NCBI GenBank assembly: GCA_016713365.1
Contig: JADJPG010000022.1
Coordinates: forward strand, 42,793-106,792
Direction of reading: 5' to 3'
DNA: 64,000 nt
Origin: Verrucomicrobiota bacterium
GTDB lineage: Bacteria > Verrucomicrobiota > Verrucomicrobiia > Limisphaerales > JADJPG01
Shown: piece after piece, positions 46,901 through 58,700 of the stretch
Numbering within the stretch: the first letter of the stretch is position 1
Layout: each line of letters starts with the position of its first letter
Notes under the pieces: model-generated
Databases searched by the model: none
Told to the model about the DNA's origin: nothing
The model's input: the letters and a program-made list of their open reading frames with translations, nothing else
Translations under genes and position numbers: made by a program

Positions 46901-49078
46901 CAGCAGCCCTTCGCTTCAGCGGCCACAGCGGCTACACTGGCCTTGGCGGATGTGAATGCGGATGGTCGCCTCGACGTTGTCGCGGCAGATGCGACTGCCA
47001 ACCAAATACGTGTATTCCATCAAAGCAGCTCAGGCATTTTCGAATTGTCGAGCGAGGTTGCCGTCGCGAGCGGGGTGGATCTCAAGCAAGTCGTAGATCT
47101 GAATGGCGACGGGCGGCTTGATCTGCTCACAACCGACGCGGACAGCCAATCGCTCAACAAGGCTGGCTACTACGCTCAACTGCCAGATGGAACATATGGT
47201 CCCCGAGTGAATCTGCCTATCTACGGTCAGGCAGTGAATTCGTTACGGGCAGCGGACTTTAATCGCGATGGCGTCATCGACATCGCCTTCGGCAATCTCT
47301 TCTTCGATGAAGTTGCCTTTAGTTTCTTCAATTTCGATGTGGGTTGGTTACGGGGTCAGGGTGCTGGAGCATTTGGTCCCTCGGTCTTCCTGAAAACCTA
47401 TGGTTCGATTACCGGTGAACTGATCACACCGGACCTTGATGGTGATCTTGATCCCGACCTCGTGATCGGTGGGGCGGAGAGCGCTGTTGATTCCGAAACA
47501 TTGTATGCGTTCGTGAACCAGAGTGGGGAAAACCCGATGGTTTTGGTTCCGCCAGCGGCCCTGACTCGAACTACCGGCGATCCAATCGACCTGCAGGTCT
47601 ATTTTGGATTCCCAATCGCCGTGACGGGGACACCGCAAATCGCCCTGCAAGTGGGTTCAAACACCGTTTACGCGAACTACCTAGGCGGCAATGGGACACC
47701 GGCCTTGCGTTTCCGCTACAGCGTGACTGCCACCGACGTGGACTTGGACGGTGTCCAATTGGCGAGCAACGTGATCGGCCTCAATGGGGCCACGATGAAG
47801 GATCCGCTCAATGGCGACGCCGTATTGGAGTTTCCGAATGTTGCCTTCACCGGAGTAATCGTCAACGGTGCCGGGCCGCTCGTTCAAGGCATCACGCGGC
47901 TTGACCCAAGGTCGACCGTTGCCTCCACCGTGCGATTCGAGGTTGCCTTTGCCGAGCCCGTGACCGGTGTCGATGTAACAGACTTCGAAGCCGCGATGAA
48001 AGAGGGCCATCTGTCAGGTGCCAGCGTGCAATCCGTTTCCGGCTCCGGCAGTACCTATCAAGTGACCGTCGCAACTGGCACTGGTTCTGGTACGCTTGGG
48101 CTCAGCGTCAAGGGCTCGGCGAGCATCTTCGACCTCAACGGCGACGTGCTGGGGAAGGGCTTCAAGGGCGGCCAAGTCTATACCGTCCGACGCGGAGCGA
48201 TTGGCGATATCGACACCTTCTATACGCGTGGTCATGCCGATTATCGACCGACGTTGAACAACGGTGAGATCTCTTGGATTCTGCGTCCTGATCCCGGCTT
48301 GATCCCTGGCAGTCCGTTTCCGAGTGACGAGGTCATTACCTATCTGGATTCGACCTCGATTGTGAGTCGCCCCGTCGCCGCGACCTACGACTTCCTGGGT
48401 GTGCCTGCCGGTGCACCACTATACTTGAGCGATAGCGCTGGAAGCCGGCAGGCTACGGTTCCTTACCTGGGATTCAGTGGCGAGAGTATTTCCCCTGGCA
48501 CCTTTGCTGCCTACAACCCTGGTGACCCCCGCATGTCTTCCACGCCTCGCGACTACATTAAGGTTGAGTTGGTGGCCATGCGAAGCTCAAGCGGCGGTGA
48601 TCTCTCGCTCTATTCGGTCCTCTTCAACGGCAATGTGCGTGTATGGATGGCATCGAGCGATGGCATTTCCAGTTCGGACAACATCTGGTTACGATCCGCA
48701 AGCCATAGCCATTTCAACCTGGCCTTCAGCAAGCCCGGAACCTACGAAGTGGATGTCGTCATCAGCGGCTTCATCGATGGCAACGGCAACGGAACCTACG
48801 AGCCCCTCAGCGACCAGTATGTCGAAAGCGGCATCAAGACGATGGTCTTCGGGGTGGCGGAGCCGGACCTGAGCATCGCCCGATCCGGCGAGTCAGTTGT
48901 TCTGTCAGTCTCGACGAAGAATGGCATTGCGTATCAGCTCGAAACTGCTCCGGCGGTGACCGGCCCGTGGACCAACCTGGGCGCTCCCATCAACGGCACA
49001 GGACAGCTCGTCCACGTCCCAGTTCCCATCAGCGGCCCCACGGGATTCTTCCGTTGGCGCGTGGCCGGTAATCCCTGA
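43908..49078 (+). CDS. Giant choice-of-anchor-M surface protein (one frameshift)
   Basis: About 1723 residues. Signal peptide in AFLAFSLVVLSVAQPQIVAAA. Choice-of-anchor-M domain 1 at about residues 62-245 (YDFLGLAGSDVWIAPETN, GTLHIYQTSAFGEP, THAHANWAFSAAGKYTL); a Big_5-like Ig domain (about 245-335); further beta domains; FG-GAP/VCBS repeats at about 850-1130 (ADFTGDGKVDVVTAG, GDLNGDGRPDIVY); an Ig-like region; choice-of-anchor-M domain 2 at about 1442-1640 (YDFLGVPAGAPLYL, SHSHFNLAFSKPGTYEVDV); a C-terminal module about 1664-1723 (YQLETAPAVTGPW ... FFRWRV). One base is missing near 46907 (AGCCCTTCG, probably AGCCCCTTCG), joining frames at SSPFASAATAAT. In Actinobacteria these domains occur beside ZnuABC-like transporters. 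It overlaps the MerC stop. Confidence 0.82.
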
Positions 49079-49090
49079 GCTAACCCACAT

Positions 49091-49127
49091 CCGCAGGCGG
49101 AGCGCTGTCGCTCCGTCTGCGGCCCTT
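49091..49127 (+). terminator. Intrinsic terminator after the choice-of-anchor-M gene
   Basis: 14-base stem CCGCAGGCGGAGCG / CGCTCCGTCTGCGG with a single G-U pair and a 4-base loop CTGT, followed by CCCTTTCTC. It starts 13 bases after the stop codon. Confidence 0.75.
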
Positions 49128-49167
49128 TCTCACTTCATGACCCCATCCGACTTGCGCCGCCGTTTCG

Positions 49168-50010
49168 ATGCGATGCTGCTCCGCCTCGCTGGTGGCTCTC
49201 GCCTTCCTAGGATTGGCCCGGCCGATCCAGGCCGCCCATTCGGACATCGTCATCTCCCGCTCCAATGGCGTGTTACAGGTCGACAGCACCGTTCACACCG
49301 GCAACGTGCGCGAGAACGACGCCGCGGGCAACGGGACGGTCTGGGCCACCGACAATCCCGGGTTCGCCGGCAGCGGCTTCGCATTTCAAGACCAGTTCTG
49401 GTTCGACATCACCGGTCCACTCAAACGCTGGGACGGCACGCGCTGGTCATCAGCGAATGTCGGGCCGGAGTTCATGGAGTTCGTCGAGCCGGGGCCGTTT
49501 GGTGATCCGCTGCACGCCGTCACCATCACCCGCGCAACGAACTTTGCGCCCGGCTATCAGATCACCGAGGCCGGAACGCGCGGCACGATTCACAACCATT
49601 TCGTTTTCATCCTGCGCGCGACCAACGGCGTCGCGCCCGCCGTTGGCGCCTACAGTTTCCCGCTCACCATTCGCTCGCCGCAATACGCCGCCGCGCCGCC
49701 GGTGCATCTGGTCTTCAACAACGGGCTGGAGGAGACGAATTTCAATGGCGCCGTGGACCAGTTCCGCGCAGCGCAGGAGATGCGGCTGAGCTTGGAGCGA
49801 GGGTCAAACGGCCTACTTTCGCTGTTGCTGTTCACGATCGAGGGCCGCACCAATCAACTCCGTTCCGCGCCCACGCCCGGTGGACCGTGGAACAAGCATG
49901 GCCCGGCGTTCGGCGGCGACGGCGGTCGCCATGAACAACCGGTGACCGCGGAGAACACCAACCGCTTCTTCCGGCGCAGCAGCCAGCGCAATGGCGCGCA
50001 ACGCGGGTGA
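49168..50010 (+). CDS. Small secreted protein, C-terminus extended into a group II intron
   Basis: 280 residues. Signal peptide SLVALAFLGLARPIQA. The mature protein begins AHSDIVISRSNGVLQVDS. The centre has TRGTIHNHFVFILRATNG, a His-Asn-His core also seen as LHNHPIIFID in the gene at 51953. The C-terminal module NQLRSAPTPGGPW ... TNRFFRR matches other secreted proteins here. The last codons (GAQRG) are intron sequence; after splicing the frame would end a few codons later at the TGA that overlaps the ATG at 51953. A domain named for its fold is not evident; possibly a metal-binding secreted protein (His residues, context). Confidence 0.6.
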   Translation: MRCCSASLVALAFLGLARPIQAAHSDIVISRSNGVLQVDSTVHTGNVRENDAAGNGTVWATDNPGFAGSGFAFQDQFWFDITGPLKRWDGTRWSSANVGPEFMEFVEPGPFGDPLHAVTITRATNFAPGYQITEAGTRGTIHNHFVFILRATNGVAPAVGAYSFPLTIRSPQYAAAPPVHLVFNNGLEETNFNGAVDQFRAAQEMRLSLERGSNGLLSLLLFTIEGRTNQLRSAPTPGGPWNKHGPAFGGDGGRHEQPVTAENTNRFFRRSSQRNGAQRG

Positions 50011-50462
50011 AAGTCCCGCCGGTCGAATTGGACGGTTCGACCGACAGCCCCATGCCTGTCCCGCCGCGAGGCCGGGAGGGGAAAGCAGTTGGGGTACTGA
50101 ACCGACAGGCTGTAATGAAGATGAACCACATCCGATGAGCCCCGATAATGCAAATCCCGGAGCCAGCCGAGCCCCTGCCGGAATGGGCGAAGGCCGACGA
50201 CTTCCTGCTGGACAACCGTCAGCACAGGAAGCCTCCGGCGGGGTCAGCGTGGATAGCATGTCGGGAAGTGCGCGCCGTGAAGGCTGGGAGGTCTGCGGTC
50301 GTGAGGCAACTCAACCTTCCGTTCAAGCCGGTGCCACCGGTGAGACGGGAGTGGCGACCGCAGAAGTCGGAGTCCTCCGTAGTATCGTGGATTTGTGGAC
50401 GTTGGACGCGGACGGCCGCGCCCAACTCCGCGAGTCTGCGAGAAGGGAGGGCACTGGTGCTG

Positions 50463-51808
50463 ATGCGTGCAAGCGGTGAAGGACGGGGAGATGGCCCGCG
50501 AGGGATACAAACTCCCGAGAAAGTTCGGAAGCTCCAAATCGCGCTCTATCGCAAAGCCAAGGCCGACCCGAAGTGGCGGTTTTGGAGTCTCTACGGAGAG
50601 TTGTATCGACCGGACCTGCTGGAGCACGCGCTCCGGTTGGTGGCCCGCAACGGCGGTGTGCCCGGAGTGGATGGTCAGACCATCGGCTCGATCACGGCGA
50701 CACCGGACACGCAGCGGACGTGGCTCGACACGTTGCAGGAGGAACTCAAAACCAAGACGTACCGGCCCCGTCCGGTGCGGCGGGTTTACATACCCAAAAG
50801 CAACGGCGGGCAACGACCGTTGGGCATTCCACAGTGAAGGATCGAGTGGCGCAGATGGCGGCGTATCTGGTGCTGATGCCGATATTTGAGGCGGACTTTC
50901 ATCCGCACAGCTTCGGCTTCCGGCCCAAACGCAACGCGCATCAAGCCCTCGACACCATCGTCCAAACGCTGCGCAGCGGACGCACCGAAGTGCTGGACGC
51001 GGACCTGTCGAAATACTTCGACACGATCCCGCACCGGCAGTTGCTGCGAGCGGTGGCGCGGCGCGTGAGCGATGGCAGCGTGCTGCGACTCCTCAAACAA
51101 TGGCTGCGAGCACCCGTGGTGGAAGAAGACAAGAATGGCACGCGGCGAGTCCTGCCGAACAAGCAGGGCACCCCGCAAGGCGGCGTCATCTCGCCGCTGC
51201 TGGCCAACCTGTATCTGAACCCGCTGGACTGGCAGGTGAACGAACGTTGCACAGGCCGGCCCGTGCTCGTGCGCTACGCGGATGACTTCGTCATCCTGAG
51301 CTGGCCCAGGCAGGGAAAGGAACTGCGCGAGCGATTGCACCGCTGGCTCACGGCCAGAGGACTGAGCCTCAACGAAAGCAAAACCCGGATCGTGAACTTC
51401 CGCGAGGAAGCCTTTCACTTTCTGGGGTTCCAGTTGAGCTGGCGGCGCGGGCGAAGCGGGCGGAACTATCCGCACGTTGAACCCGGCGCCAAGAGCCAGC
51501 AGCACCTGCGCGAAGTCATCCGCGAAGAACTCAACCACTGGACGCACTGGCGCGGGGTCAAACCCACGGTGGAGCGGGTCAACCAAATCCTGCGCGGCTG
51601 GAGCGGGTATTATCACTACCGCAACAGCAGCCGGGTGTTTGGGAAGACCAAGTGGTGGGTGGCGACGCGGATGAAACGCTGGCTCTGGCGCAAGCTACGC
51701 CTGCGCCCGCGCACTGTGGGAAGCGTATCCGGACGAGCAACCCATGAGTTCTACGGACTGTGGCCACTGCCGGTGAAAGCCGGATGGACACCGAGTAGAA
51801 CGGCCTGA
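50463..51808 (+). CDS. Group II intron reverse transcriptase/maturase (one frameshift)
   Basis: About 448 residues. RT motifs: ALRLVARNGGVPGVDG, VYIPKSNGGQRPLGIP, FGFRPKRNAHQALD, DADLSKYFDTIPH, GTPQGGVISPLLANLYL and the catalytic YADD in VRYADDFVIL. The maturase (GIIM) domain at the C-terminus has WRGVKPTVERVNQILRGWSGYY. No HNH endonuclease is seen. The N-terminal half ends at LGIPQ (near 50832), where one base is missing before ACAGTGAAGGATCG; the rest follows in the next frame. The start is ATG 50463. It splices and mobilises its own intron. Confidence 0.88.
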
Positions 51809-51832
51809 AGCGATGCGACCAAACAGACCGGA

Positions 51833-51884
51833 GAGCCGGACACGGGAAATCCGCAGTGTCCGTCTGATGAGGGGTAGCGGAAAA
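51833..51884 (+). ncRNA. Group II intron domain V
   Basis: GAGCCGGACACGGGAAATCC... forms a stem CGGACAC / GTGTCCG with a GGG-AAAT-CC tip, followed by GAGGGG. This is the catalytic hairpin of the intron RNA and lies 25 bases after the maturase stop. Confidence 0.65.
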
Positions 51885-51952
51885 CGCGGCCCTGACCACT
51901 ACGGTCAGTTCAATCCGCCTCCCTCCACTTCGCCTACTCTACTCCGATCCCC

Positions 51953-52699
51953 ATGATGCGCGCCATTCCTATTCTGTCGCTCTGGGCCGTGCTCGGCCTG
52001 GTTTCGGCCCGCGCCCAGCACGCGGGCGACATCCTCATCGGGCAGACGGCGACAGGGGCGTTAGGCGCGGCGAACCTGCCGGAGCGCACGATCTTCCTCT
52101 CTCCGGTCTCGTCCGGTCCGTTCCGTGGCTGGTCCAGCACGGTCCTGGGCTTCGACGGCATTCTGGATACGAACGCGGCGAATGTTCTGAATCCTCTCTC
52201 CGCCGGAGCCAACGTCTTCCTCGAAGTGGTTTCGATCGAGGCCGGGCTGTCGCTGCGTTCGTTCACCGCGCCCGCCACGGTGTTTGCCGACGACGTCGGC
52301 GAACGGCTGCGCATCGGCAGCACGGGCAACCTGCACAACCACCCGATCATCTTCATCGACAGCGCCGTCGTGGGAACGGATTTCACGGGCCAGCGCAGTG
52401 TTATCCTTCGCCTGGTGGATACCGGCACCGCCGGACTGCGTTCGTCGACGGACTACGCGATGACGTTCTCCCCTGTCCTTCCGACGAGTTTGTCCATTCG
52501 CCGCACGGCGGAGGGCGCGATAATCTCCTTCGAGACCTCGGCCGGCCTCGGCTATCAGATCCAGGCCGCACCAAACCCGGCCGGGCCGTGGGTGTCGGAA
52601 GGCAGCCCGATCGCCGGCACCGGGGTCATGGCGGAGTTCGCGCCCATCGCCACCTCGAGCAACAGCTTTTTCCGCGTGCGTTCCTTTCCCGACAACTGA
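51953..52699 (+). CDS. Small secreted protein related to the 49168 product
   Basis: 248 residues. Signal peptide IPILSLWAVLGLVSARAQ. The mature protein begins HAGDILIGQTATGAL. The centre has NLHNHPIIFIDSAVVG, and the C-terminal module YQIQAAPNPAGPW ... NSFFRVRS matches the other secreted proteins. Similar size, N-terminal HxDI-type start and His-Asn-His core indicate homology to the 49168 gene. The start ATG 51953 lies 10 bases after the intron end. The giant surface protein follows after 43 bases, probably co-transcribed. Function unknown; metal binding is a guess from the His residues and neighbours. Confidence 0.6.
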   Translation: MMRAIPILSLWAVLGLVSARAQHAGDILIGQTATGALGAANLPERTIFLSPVSSGPFRGWSSTVLGFDGILDTNAANVLNPLSAGANVFLEVVSIEAGLSLRSFTAPATVFADDVGERLRIGSTGNLHNHPIIFIDSAVVGTDFTGQRSVILRLVDTGTAGLRSSTDYAMTFSPVLPTSLSIRRTAEGAIISFETSAGLGYQIQAAPNPAGPWVSEGSPIAGTGVMAEFAPIATSSNSFFRVRSFPDN

Positions 52700-52742
52700 C
52701 CAACCCGCTTTTGACCGAATCACCGCAAACACCAACTCAGAT

Positions 52743-55700
52743 ATGAAGTATCAACATCACCAACACTGCGATCGCGAGCTGCCACCAAAGGGCGGCCCAA
52801 AATCATCACCTCATCCGACCATCACGACGTGGACCGGGTTCAACGCACGCAGCCTTTGGCTGTGCCTGTTGCTCTGTGCCGCGGTCGTCCAATCTGTTCG
52901 CGCGGCGGATTACACTTACGTCAAAGTCGGTAACCCTGCCCAGACCGGCAGCTCGGCCCTCGCCATGGACAACAACGGCCGGGTGGCCACCACGAGCCTG
53001 ATTCGCTCCTATCTCTTCGCTGACAATTTTTTCGCGAACTACGTGGAGATCACGAACGTCAACATCGCGACCAGCACTCCCGGCCTCGTGGCCCAGGGCC
53101 TGAACGACATCGGAGAACTGGTGGGGCGGTTCCGAACCAATGGGGCTCCGGCCAACCAAACGCGCGGCTTTATCCGGCGGGCGAACGGGACGTTTGAACC
53201 GTTCGACTATCCGGGCGTGGCCAGCGCCTCCGTTTCCGAGATCAACAACCATGGCCATCTGGTCGGTGAAACCCGCAGCGATCTCACGTCGTTTGGCCTG
53301 ATCCGCGGCTTCGTCCACACGAACGGCGTCTCCGCGGAGATCCACTTTCCCGGCGCCACGTTGACCCGTGGCTACGGCATCAACGACGCCGGAGACATCG
53401 TCGGGCAGTATCAAATGGAAGATGCAGTGAGCCGTCCCTTTCTGCTGCGAAACGGGGTCTATTCGCAGATTGTCCCCACCAATGCGCCGGGCGGCCTCGT
53501 CTCCGGAATCGCCTTTTCGATCAGCGACAACGGGCTCGTCCTGGGCACCTACCGGGACCAGGCCAACGTCGCCAAGACGTGGGTGATGCGGGCGGACGGC
53601 TCGTTCGAATATCCCGTGCTGCCGGGAACGGGCCGGGCCATCAACAAGACTGGACAGATCGCCGGCTCCTTCGCCGATCCGGCCAACGCGAACGCGACCA
53701 CGCCGTTCGTCGCCACCCCGTTCGTCCCGGCCAACTACGTGGCCCACCGCATTGCGCTGACGAATTCCGCGAGCGGCAGCGCCAGCAAGATCAACGATCA
53801 GGGTCAAATCACCGGCACCGTAGACGGCACGGACGGCATCAGTCGCGGCTATCTCTTTGACGCAACGACCCGGCAGGAGATCGAGCGTGGCGGTTTCGGC
53901 GATTCCGCGTTCACGGAATGGGGCGGCATCAACTCGGCCGGAACTCTCGCCGGTTACTACGCTGATCCCGCCGACCCGAGCTTCAACACCTATCGCGCCT
54001 TCGTGCGCGACGCCGGCGGCCACTACCAGTCCATCATCTGGTCCGGGGACACCAACTTCGGTTTTACCGTGGATATTGACGAGCACGGCCGCGTCGCCGG
54101 CGGCGGTGGAACGACCGCGTGGGTCTGGAACACCAACGGCACGTTCAACGTCTTCAATGTTCCCGGCTTCACCGTCAACGGGGCCTTCGGCATGAACGAC
54201 CACGGTCTCGTGGTCGGCGCGGCCTGGCCCGGCTTCTTCGATACGCCAAACGGGCTCATCTACAACATCTCGAACAACACGGCCACCATCTGGAACTATC
54301 CCGCCGCCGCGCAAACCACGCTCTACGGCATCAACAATCGCGGCGACATCGTCGGCGAGTTCAAACCGAACTTGACCAGCGCCAACATTCCCTTTGTCCG
54401 TTGGGCTGATGGCACCACGCAGATCCTGAACTTTGCAGGCCTCGCCGGCGTGCGCGTTTATGACATCAACGACGACCGGGTCGTGGTCGGCCGCTACAAG
54501 GACGGGGCCAACAAGAACCGACCGTTCTTCGCGATGGTCTGGACCCCGTTGGTCCCCTTCTCCCAGCCTTTGCCCGTGGGCGGCGCTCTCGCCGGCGTCT
54601 CCAGCATCTCGCCGGCTGACCTTGATGGCGACGGCGACCCGGACTTGCTGGCCGGTGCCTACGGCGCGAATCGAATCAGTTGGTTTCCGAATCTCGGAGG
54701 CGGCGTGTTCGGGGTCGAGCAGGTGATCGATGCCACAGCCGACAGCGTTTGGTTTACCAAGGCCGGCGACCTCGACGGCGACGGTGACATCGACGCGCTG
54801 GGCGGCATGTATTCCGGCACGCTCGCGTGGTACGAAAACAACGGTACCGGGACGTTCGGCAAGCATGTGCTCGACACGAACAATGTCGGACCCTGGTTAG
54901 AGATCGCCGACCTCGACGGGGACGGACGCATGGATGTTCTCGCGGCGCCCGATGGCGGCTCGGAGGTAATGCTCTATCGCGGGCTTGCCAATGGCTTTGC
55001 CGCCGGCACCAGTCTCGTCTCCGGCTTCGGCGGCGTGGGCGGCGTGTTCGTCCGCGACATCAATGGTGATGGTCATCGTGATCTGCTGCTGGGTGACTAT
55101 CGCGATGACGTGATGGTTTGGTATTTGAACCAAGGCGGCGGCGTGCTCGGCCCGAAACAGACGATCGCGGCCGGAGACGGCGGAGGAATGGAGCGCGTCA
55201 TCGACCTGGATGGGGACGGACTGCTGGACATCGTCTCGCTCGAGTATGTCGCCGAGGAAGTGTCGTGGTACAAGAATATCGGCGCTGGCGCGTTCGGTCC
55301 GCGCCAGGTTCTTCCCTTCAACGTCTCCGGCCCGTACGCGGTCACGGTCGATGATTTCGACGGCGATGGTGATCTCGACGTCGCAGTCGCCACCTACAGC
55401 AATGCCCCAGACTTCTACTGGAGCGCCAATCAAGGGAACGGTGTCTTTGGCGCACCGTTGCTCGTCTCCAAATCGCTCGGGCAGGTTAGCATGCTGACCT
55501 CGGCCGACTTCGACAGCGACGGCGACAAGGACATCGCCGCCGGAAGTTTCTCGGGCGGGCAAATTTTCCTGTTCAAAAATCAGCGCGGCGCAAACGCCAC
55601 CATTGTCGTCGCTCCAGCCAATGGAAAGTATCTGCTCGGCCAGAACCTCGATACCACCGTGTATTTCGGGTTCCCGGTCACGGTCAGCGGCACGCCGCAG

Positions 55701-58700
55701 ATTGATCTTCAGATCGGGACCAAACTCGTCACGGTGGATTACCTCACCGGATCCGGTACGCCTTCACTGACCTTCCGTCACACCATCGTTGAATCCGATG
55801 CCGACACCGACGGCGTGGCTCTTGTTTCCGCCAATATTTGGTTGAACGGCGGCGCGATTCTCGATCCCTTCAACGGCGCCGCGACCCTCGCCCTGACGCC
55901 CGCGACGTGGACCAACGTGCTCGTTTCGGGTTCCGCTCCCTTCGTGGTGTCCATCCAGCGCTCGGGCGCAACACCAACGGATGCGAGCGAAGTCTCCTTT
56001 GTTGTCACGTTCAACGAACCGGTGACGGGCTTCGATTCCGCCGATCTCGGCCTCGTGGCGTCAGGTGGCATCACCGGAACGACGGTAAACGAGGTTTCCG
56101 GTAGCGGCGCCACCTACTCAGTGCGCGTCGGCACCGGTTCAGGTAGCGGCACGATTGGATTGACCGTTCTTCCGCTGGCGAGCCTGACCGACACTAACGG
56201 CGTGGCACTCGGGAGCGCATTCGCGGGCGGTGAAGTCTTCACCCTTCTGCGAGGGCCGGCGCATACCATCACGAACTTCTATCCGTCGGGCCACGGCGAT
56301 ATCGCTGTCGGCTACGACTCGAACGGCTGGAACGTGACGATCGATAGTGACGACTTCGGCGCTCACGGTTCTCGAGATGTGTTGATCTACGGCGGGCCGG
56401 AGGGATTGACCACTCGCGGCAGCAGTCCGCTCCTTGATTTTCTCGGCGTCGGCGCGGGCCAACCCCTCTACGTGTGGCCGGACAACGGCGTCATTCCGAC
56501 TCTGCCGGAACTCGGCGTCGGCGGCGAAGGCATTCCCGGTGGGACCGCCGCGGCATACTTCAATGCCGATCCCCGAGTGAACGCGAGCGGACCCTGGGTC
56601 AACGTTCATCTGGCCGCCGTGCGCGCTCCCGCCGGTGCCCATCTTTCGGTTTACACCGTTTCACCATTGGGCAATCCAGTCGTCTGGTGGGCTACTTCGG
56701 ACGGGCTCTCTCCGGAGGACACACTTACCATCCTCGAAGGCAGCCATCAGCATTTCAACTTCGCCTTCACCAAACCCGGCATCTACGAAGCGGACATCAT
56801 TGTATCTGGTTACCGTGACGCGAATGGCAACGGCGTCTACGACGCCGGCGCGGATCCCTACATCGAGAGCGGAGTCGAAACGCTCTACTTCGCGATCAAT
56901 CCGCCGTTCGGCATGCAGTCCTACACCATTCCAGGCGGCATGACTGGGCGGCGGCCGATGCCCGCGTTCACCTTCGAGAGCGTCTTCGCCACCCTGCCCG
57001 GCGCCACCGAGACGCTGCTCTCGGACATCGACAACGATGGCCGCATCGTCGGGCGGTTCAAGGATGCGCTCGGCGAAAGCCAGGGGCTGATCATCGATGG
57101 CACCAACCAGTCCACGTTCAACATCACCGGCACCACCGCGACGTTCCCGGGCGGCTTCAACTCGCTCGGGGTCATTGCCGGCTTCTATCGCAACGCCACC
57201 AATTCAGCCATCCAGCACGGCTTCCTCCGCGACACGAATGGCTCGGTGACCACGATCGACGGCACGGTGCCGGGCACGACCTATGTCTGGCGCGTGAACG
57301 ATCGCGGCGAGGCCAACGGCTACTGGTTCGAGGAGTCGCCGTTCTTCATCCGCAGCTTCCGTCGCGACACCAACGGTACACTCACCACGTTTGTCTATCC
57401 CGGCTCGCCGGTGGGCACGGTCACGCGCGGCATGAACGAGGCCGGCGATCTCGCCGGCTGGAAATGGACCGATGCCTTCGCGCTCGAGGGCGTGGTCTTC
57501 AAACGCGACGGGACGACGAATGTCTTCACCGTACCAGGCTGGGCGAACACGCTGCCCGGCGACATCAACAACCTCGGCGAGATCGCCGGCACGGTCATCA
57601 ACGCTGACTTCACCAAGCGCGCCGGCTTCTTCCGTCGCGCCAACGGCGACATCGTTGTCTTCACCCCGCCGCAAGCCATCGAGGTCGAAGTGTTCGGCCT
57701 CAACGACCAGGCGGAGATCGTGGGCGAATACGTGACGGCCGGCGGATCGCGCCTCGGCTTCGTCGCCCGTCCCGCGACGCGCCTAGATCGCGGTCACACG
57801 GATGCCGGGCTCGCCTATGAAGACGGCGAATTCGAGTTCCACATCCACGACGAGGAAAACGACGTGGAGTATGCCGTCAACGAAGCCGTGCTCGCGGTCG
57901 GCACCGCCGCCGAGCAGACGATTCCGGACGAAGTGGCCTACAGCTTCCTCGGGCGGGCCGGCTACTCGACCTGGGTCCTGCCCGCGGTACAGAATGAGGA
58001 GTTGCTCTTCCTCGGCCTCGCCGCGGAGGAGATTGAGACCGGAATCTTTGTGAATGATCAGATCCGCGTGGAACTGGTCTTCGTGCAGGGAGCGGGTGAA
58101 TTTGCCCTCTATTCCATCGATGGCCTCGGCAACCCCGTCCTGCACATGAACACCGCTGACGGCTACGATGATCAGGACGCGTTCGTCGTCCAGGCCGGCA
58201 GCCACGTCGACCTCAACTGGGCCTTCAGCGCCCCCGGCACCTATCGCGTCGGCCTGCGCGCCCGCGCCACGTTGGTCGAAGGCAACACCGAAATCGAAAG
58301 CGACGTCGCCTACTACACCTTCACGGTGCCCGAACCGTTGCGCACGCAGCCGGTCGAGCCCGTGGAAGAGATCTACACCATCACCGACATCGGCACACTC
58401 GGGGGTCCGTCCAGCTTCGCGCTCGACGTCAACGAATCCGCGCAGGTCACCGGCAACGCCCGCTACACGACCGCCAACTCGCGCCTGCACGCCTTCGCCT
58501 GGGACAAGGAGGTCATCCGCGACCTCGGCTACCTCACCAACGGCGTGGAGTTCAGCCGCGGCTACGCCATCAACGACGCCGGCGTGATCGTCGGCGAAAG
58601 CGACAACGACATCTCGAAGGCATTCCTCTGGGATGGCACCAACATGGTTCAGCTCGGCACGCTCGGCGGCGCCAGCGCGGTCGCGCACGACATCAACAAC

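Larger units (their letters stand above)
49994..51942 (+). mobile_element. Group II intron, about 1.95 kb
   Basis: Contains a reverse transcriptase/maturase gene, a conserved 5' region (GCGCGCAACGCGGGTGAAAG, then TCCCGCC) and a domain V helix (51833-51884). The 3' end is placed at about 51942 (GCCTACTCTAC, AC end). The 5' end is about 49994 and reads GCGCG rather than the consensus GUGYG, so it is less certain. It sits at the very end of the 49168 gene, and its 3' exon begins 10 bases before the next gene's start codon. Boundaries are approximate. Confidence 0.75.

Noticed and set aside
46900..46960. Two separate surface-protein genes meeting at 46943
   Set aside because: The FG-GAP repeat run continues across the joint in the next frame, so one gene with a missing base is simpler.
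52806..54866. 686-codon minus-strand open frame
   Set aside because: Shadow of the HAF-repeat region; composition is Val/Gly/Asp/Ala-rich with no recognisable motifs.
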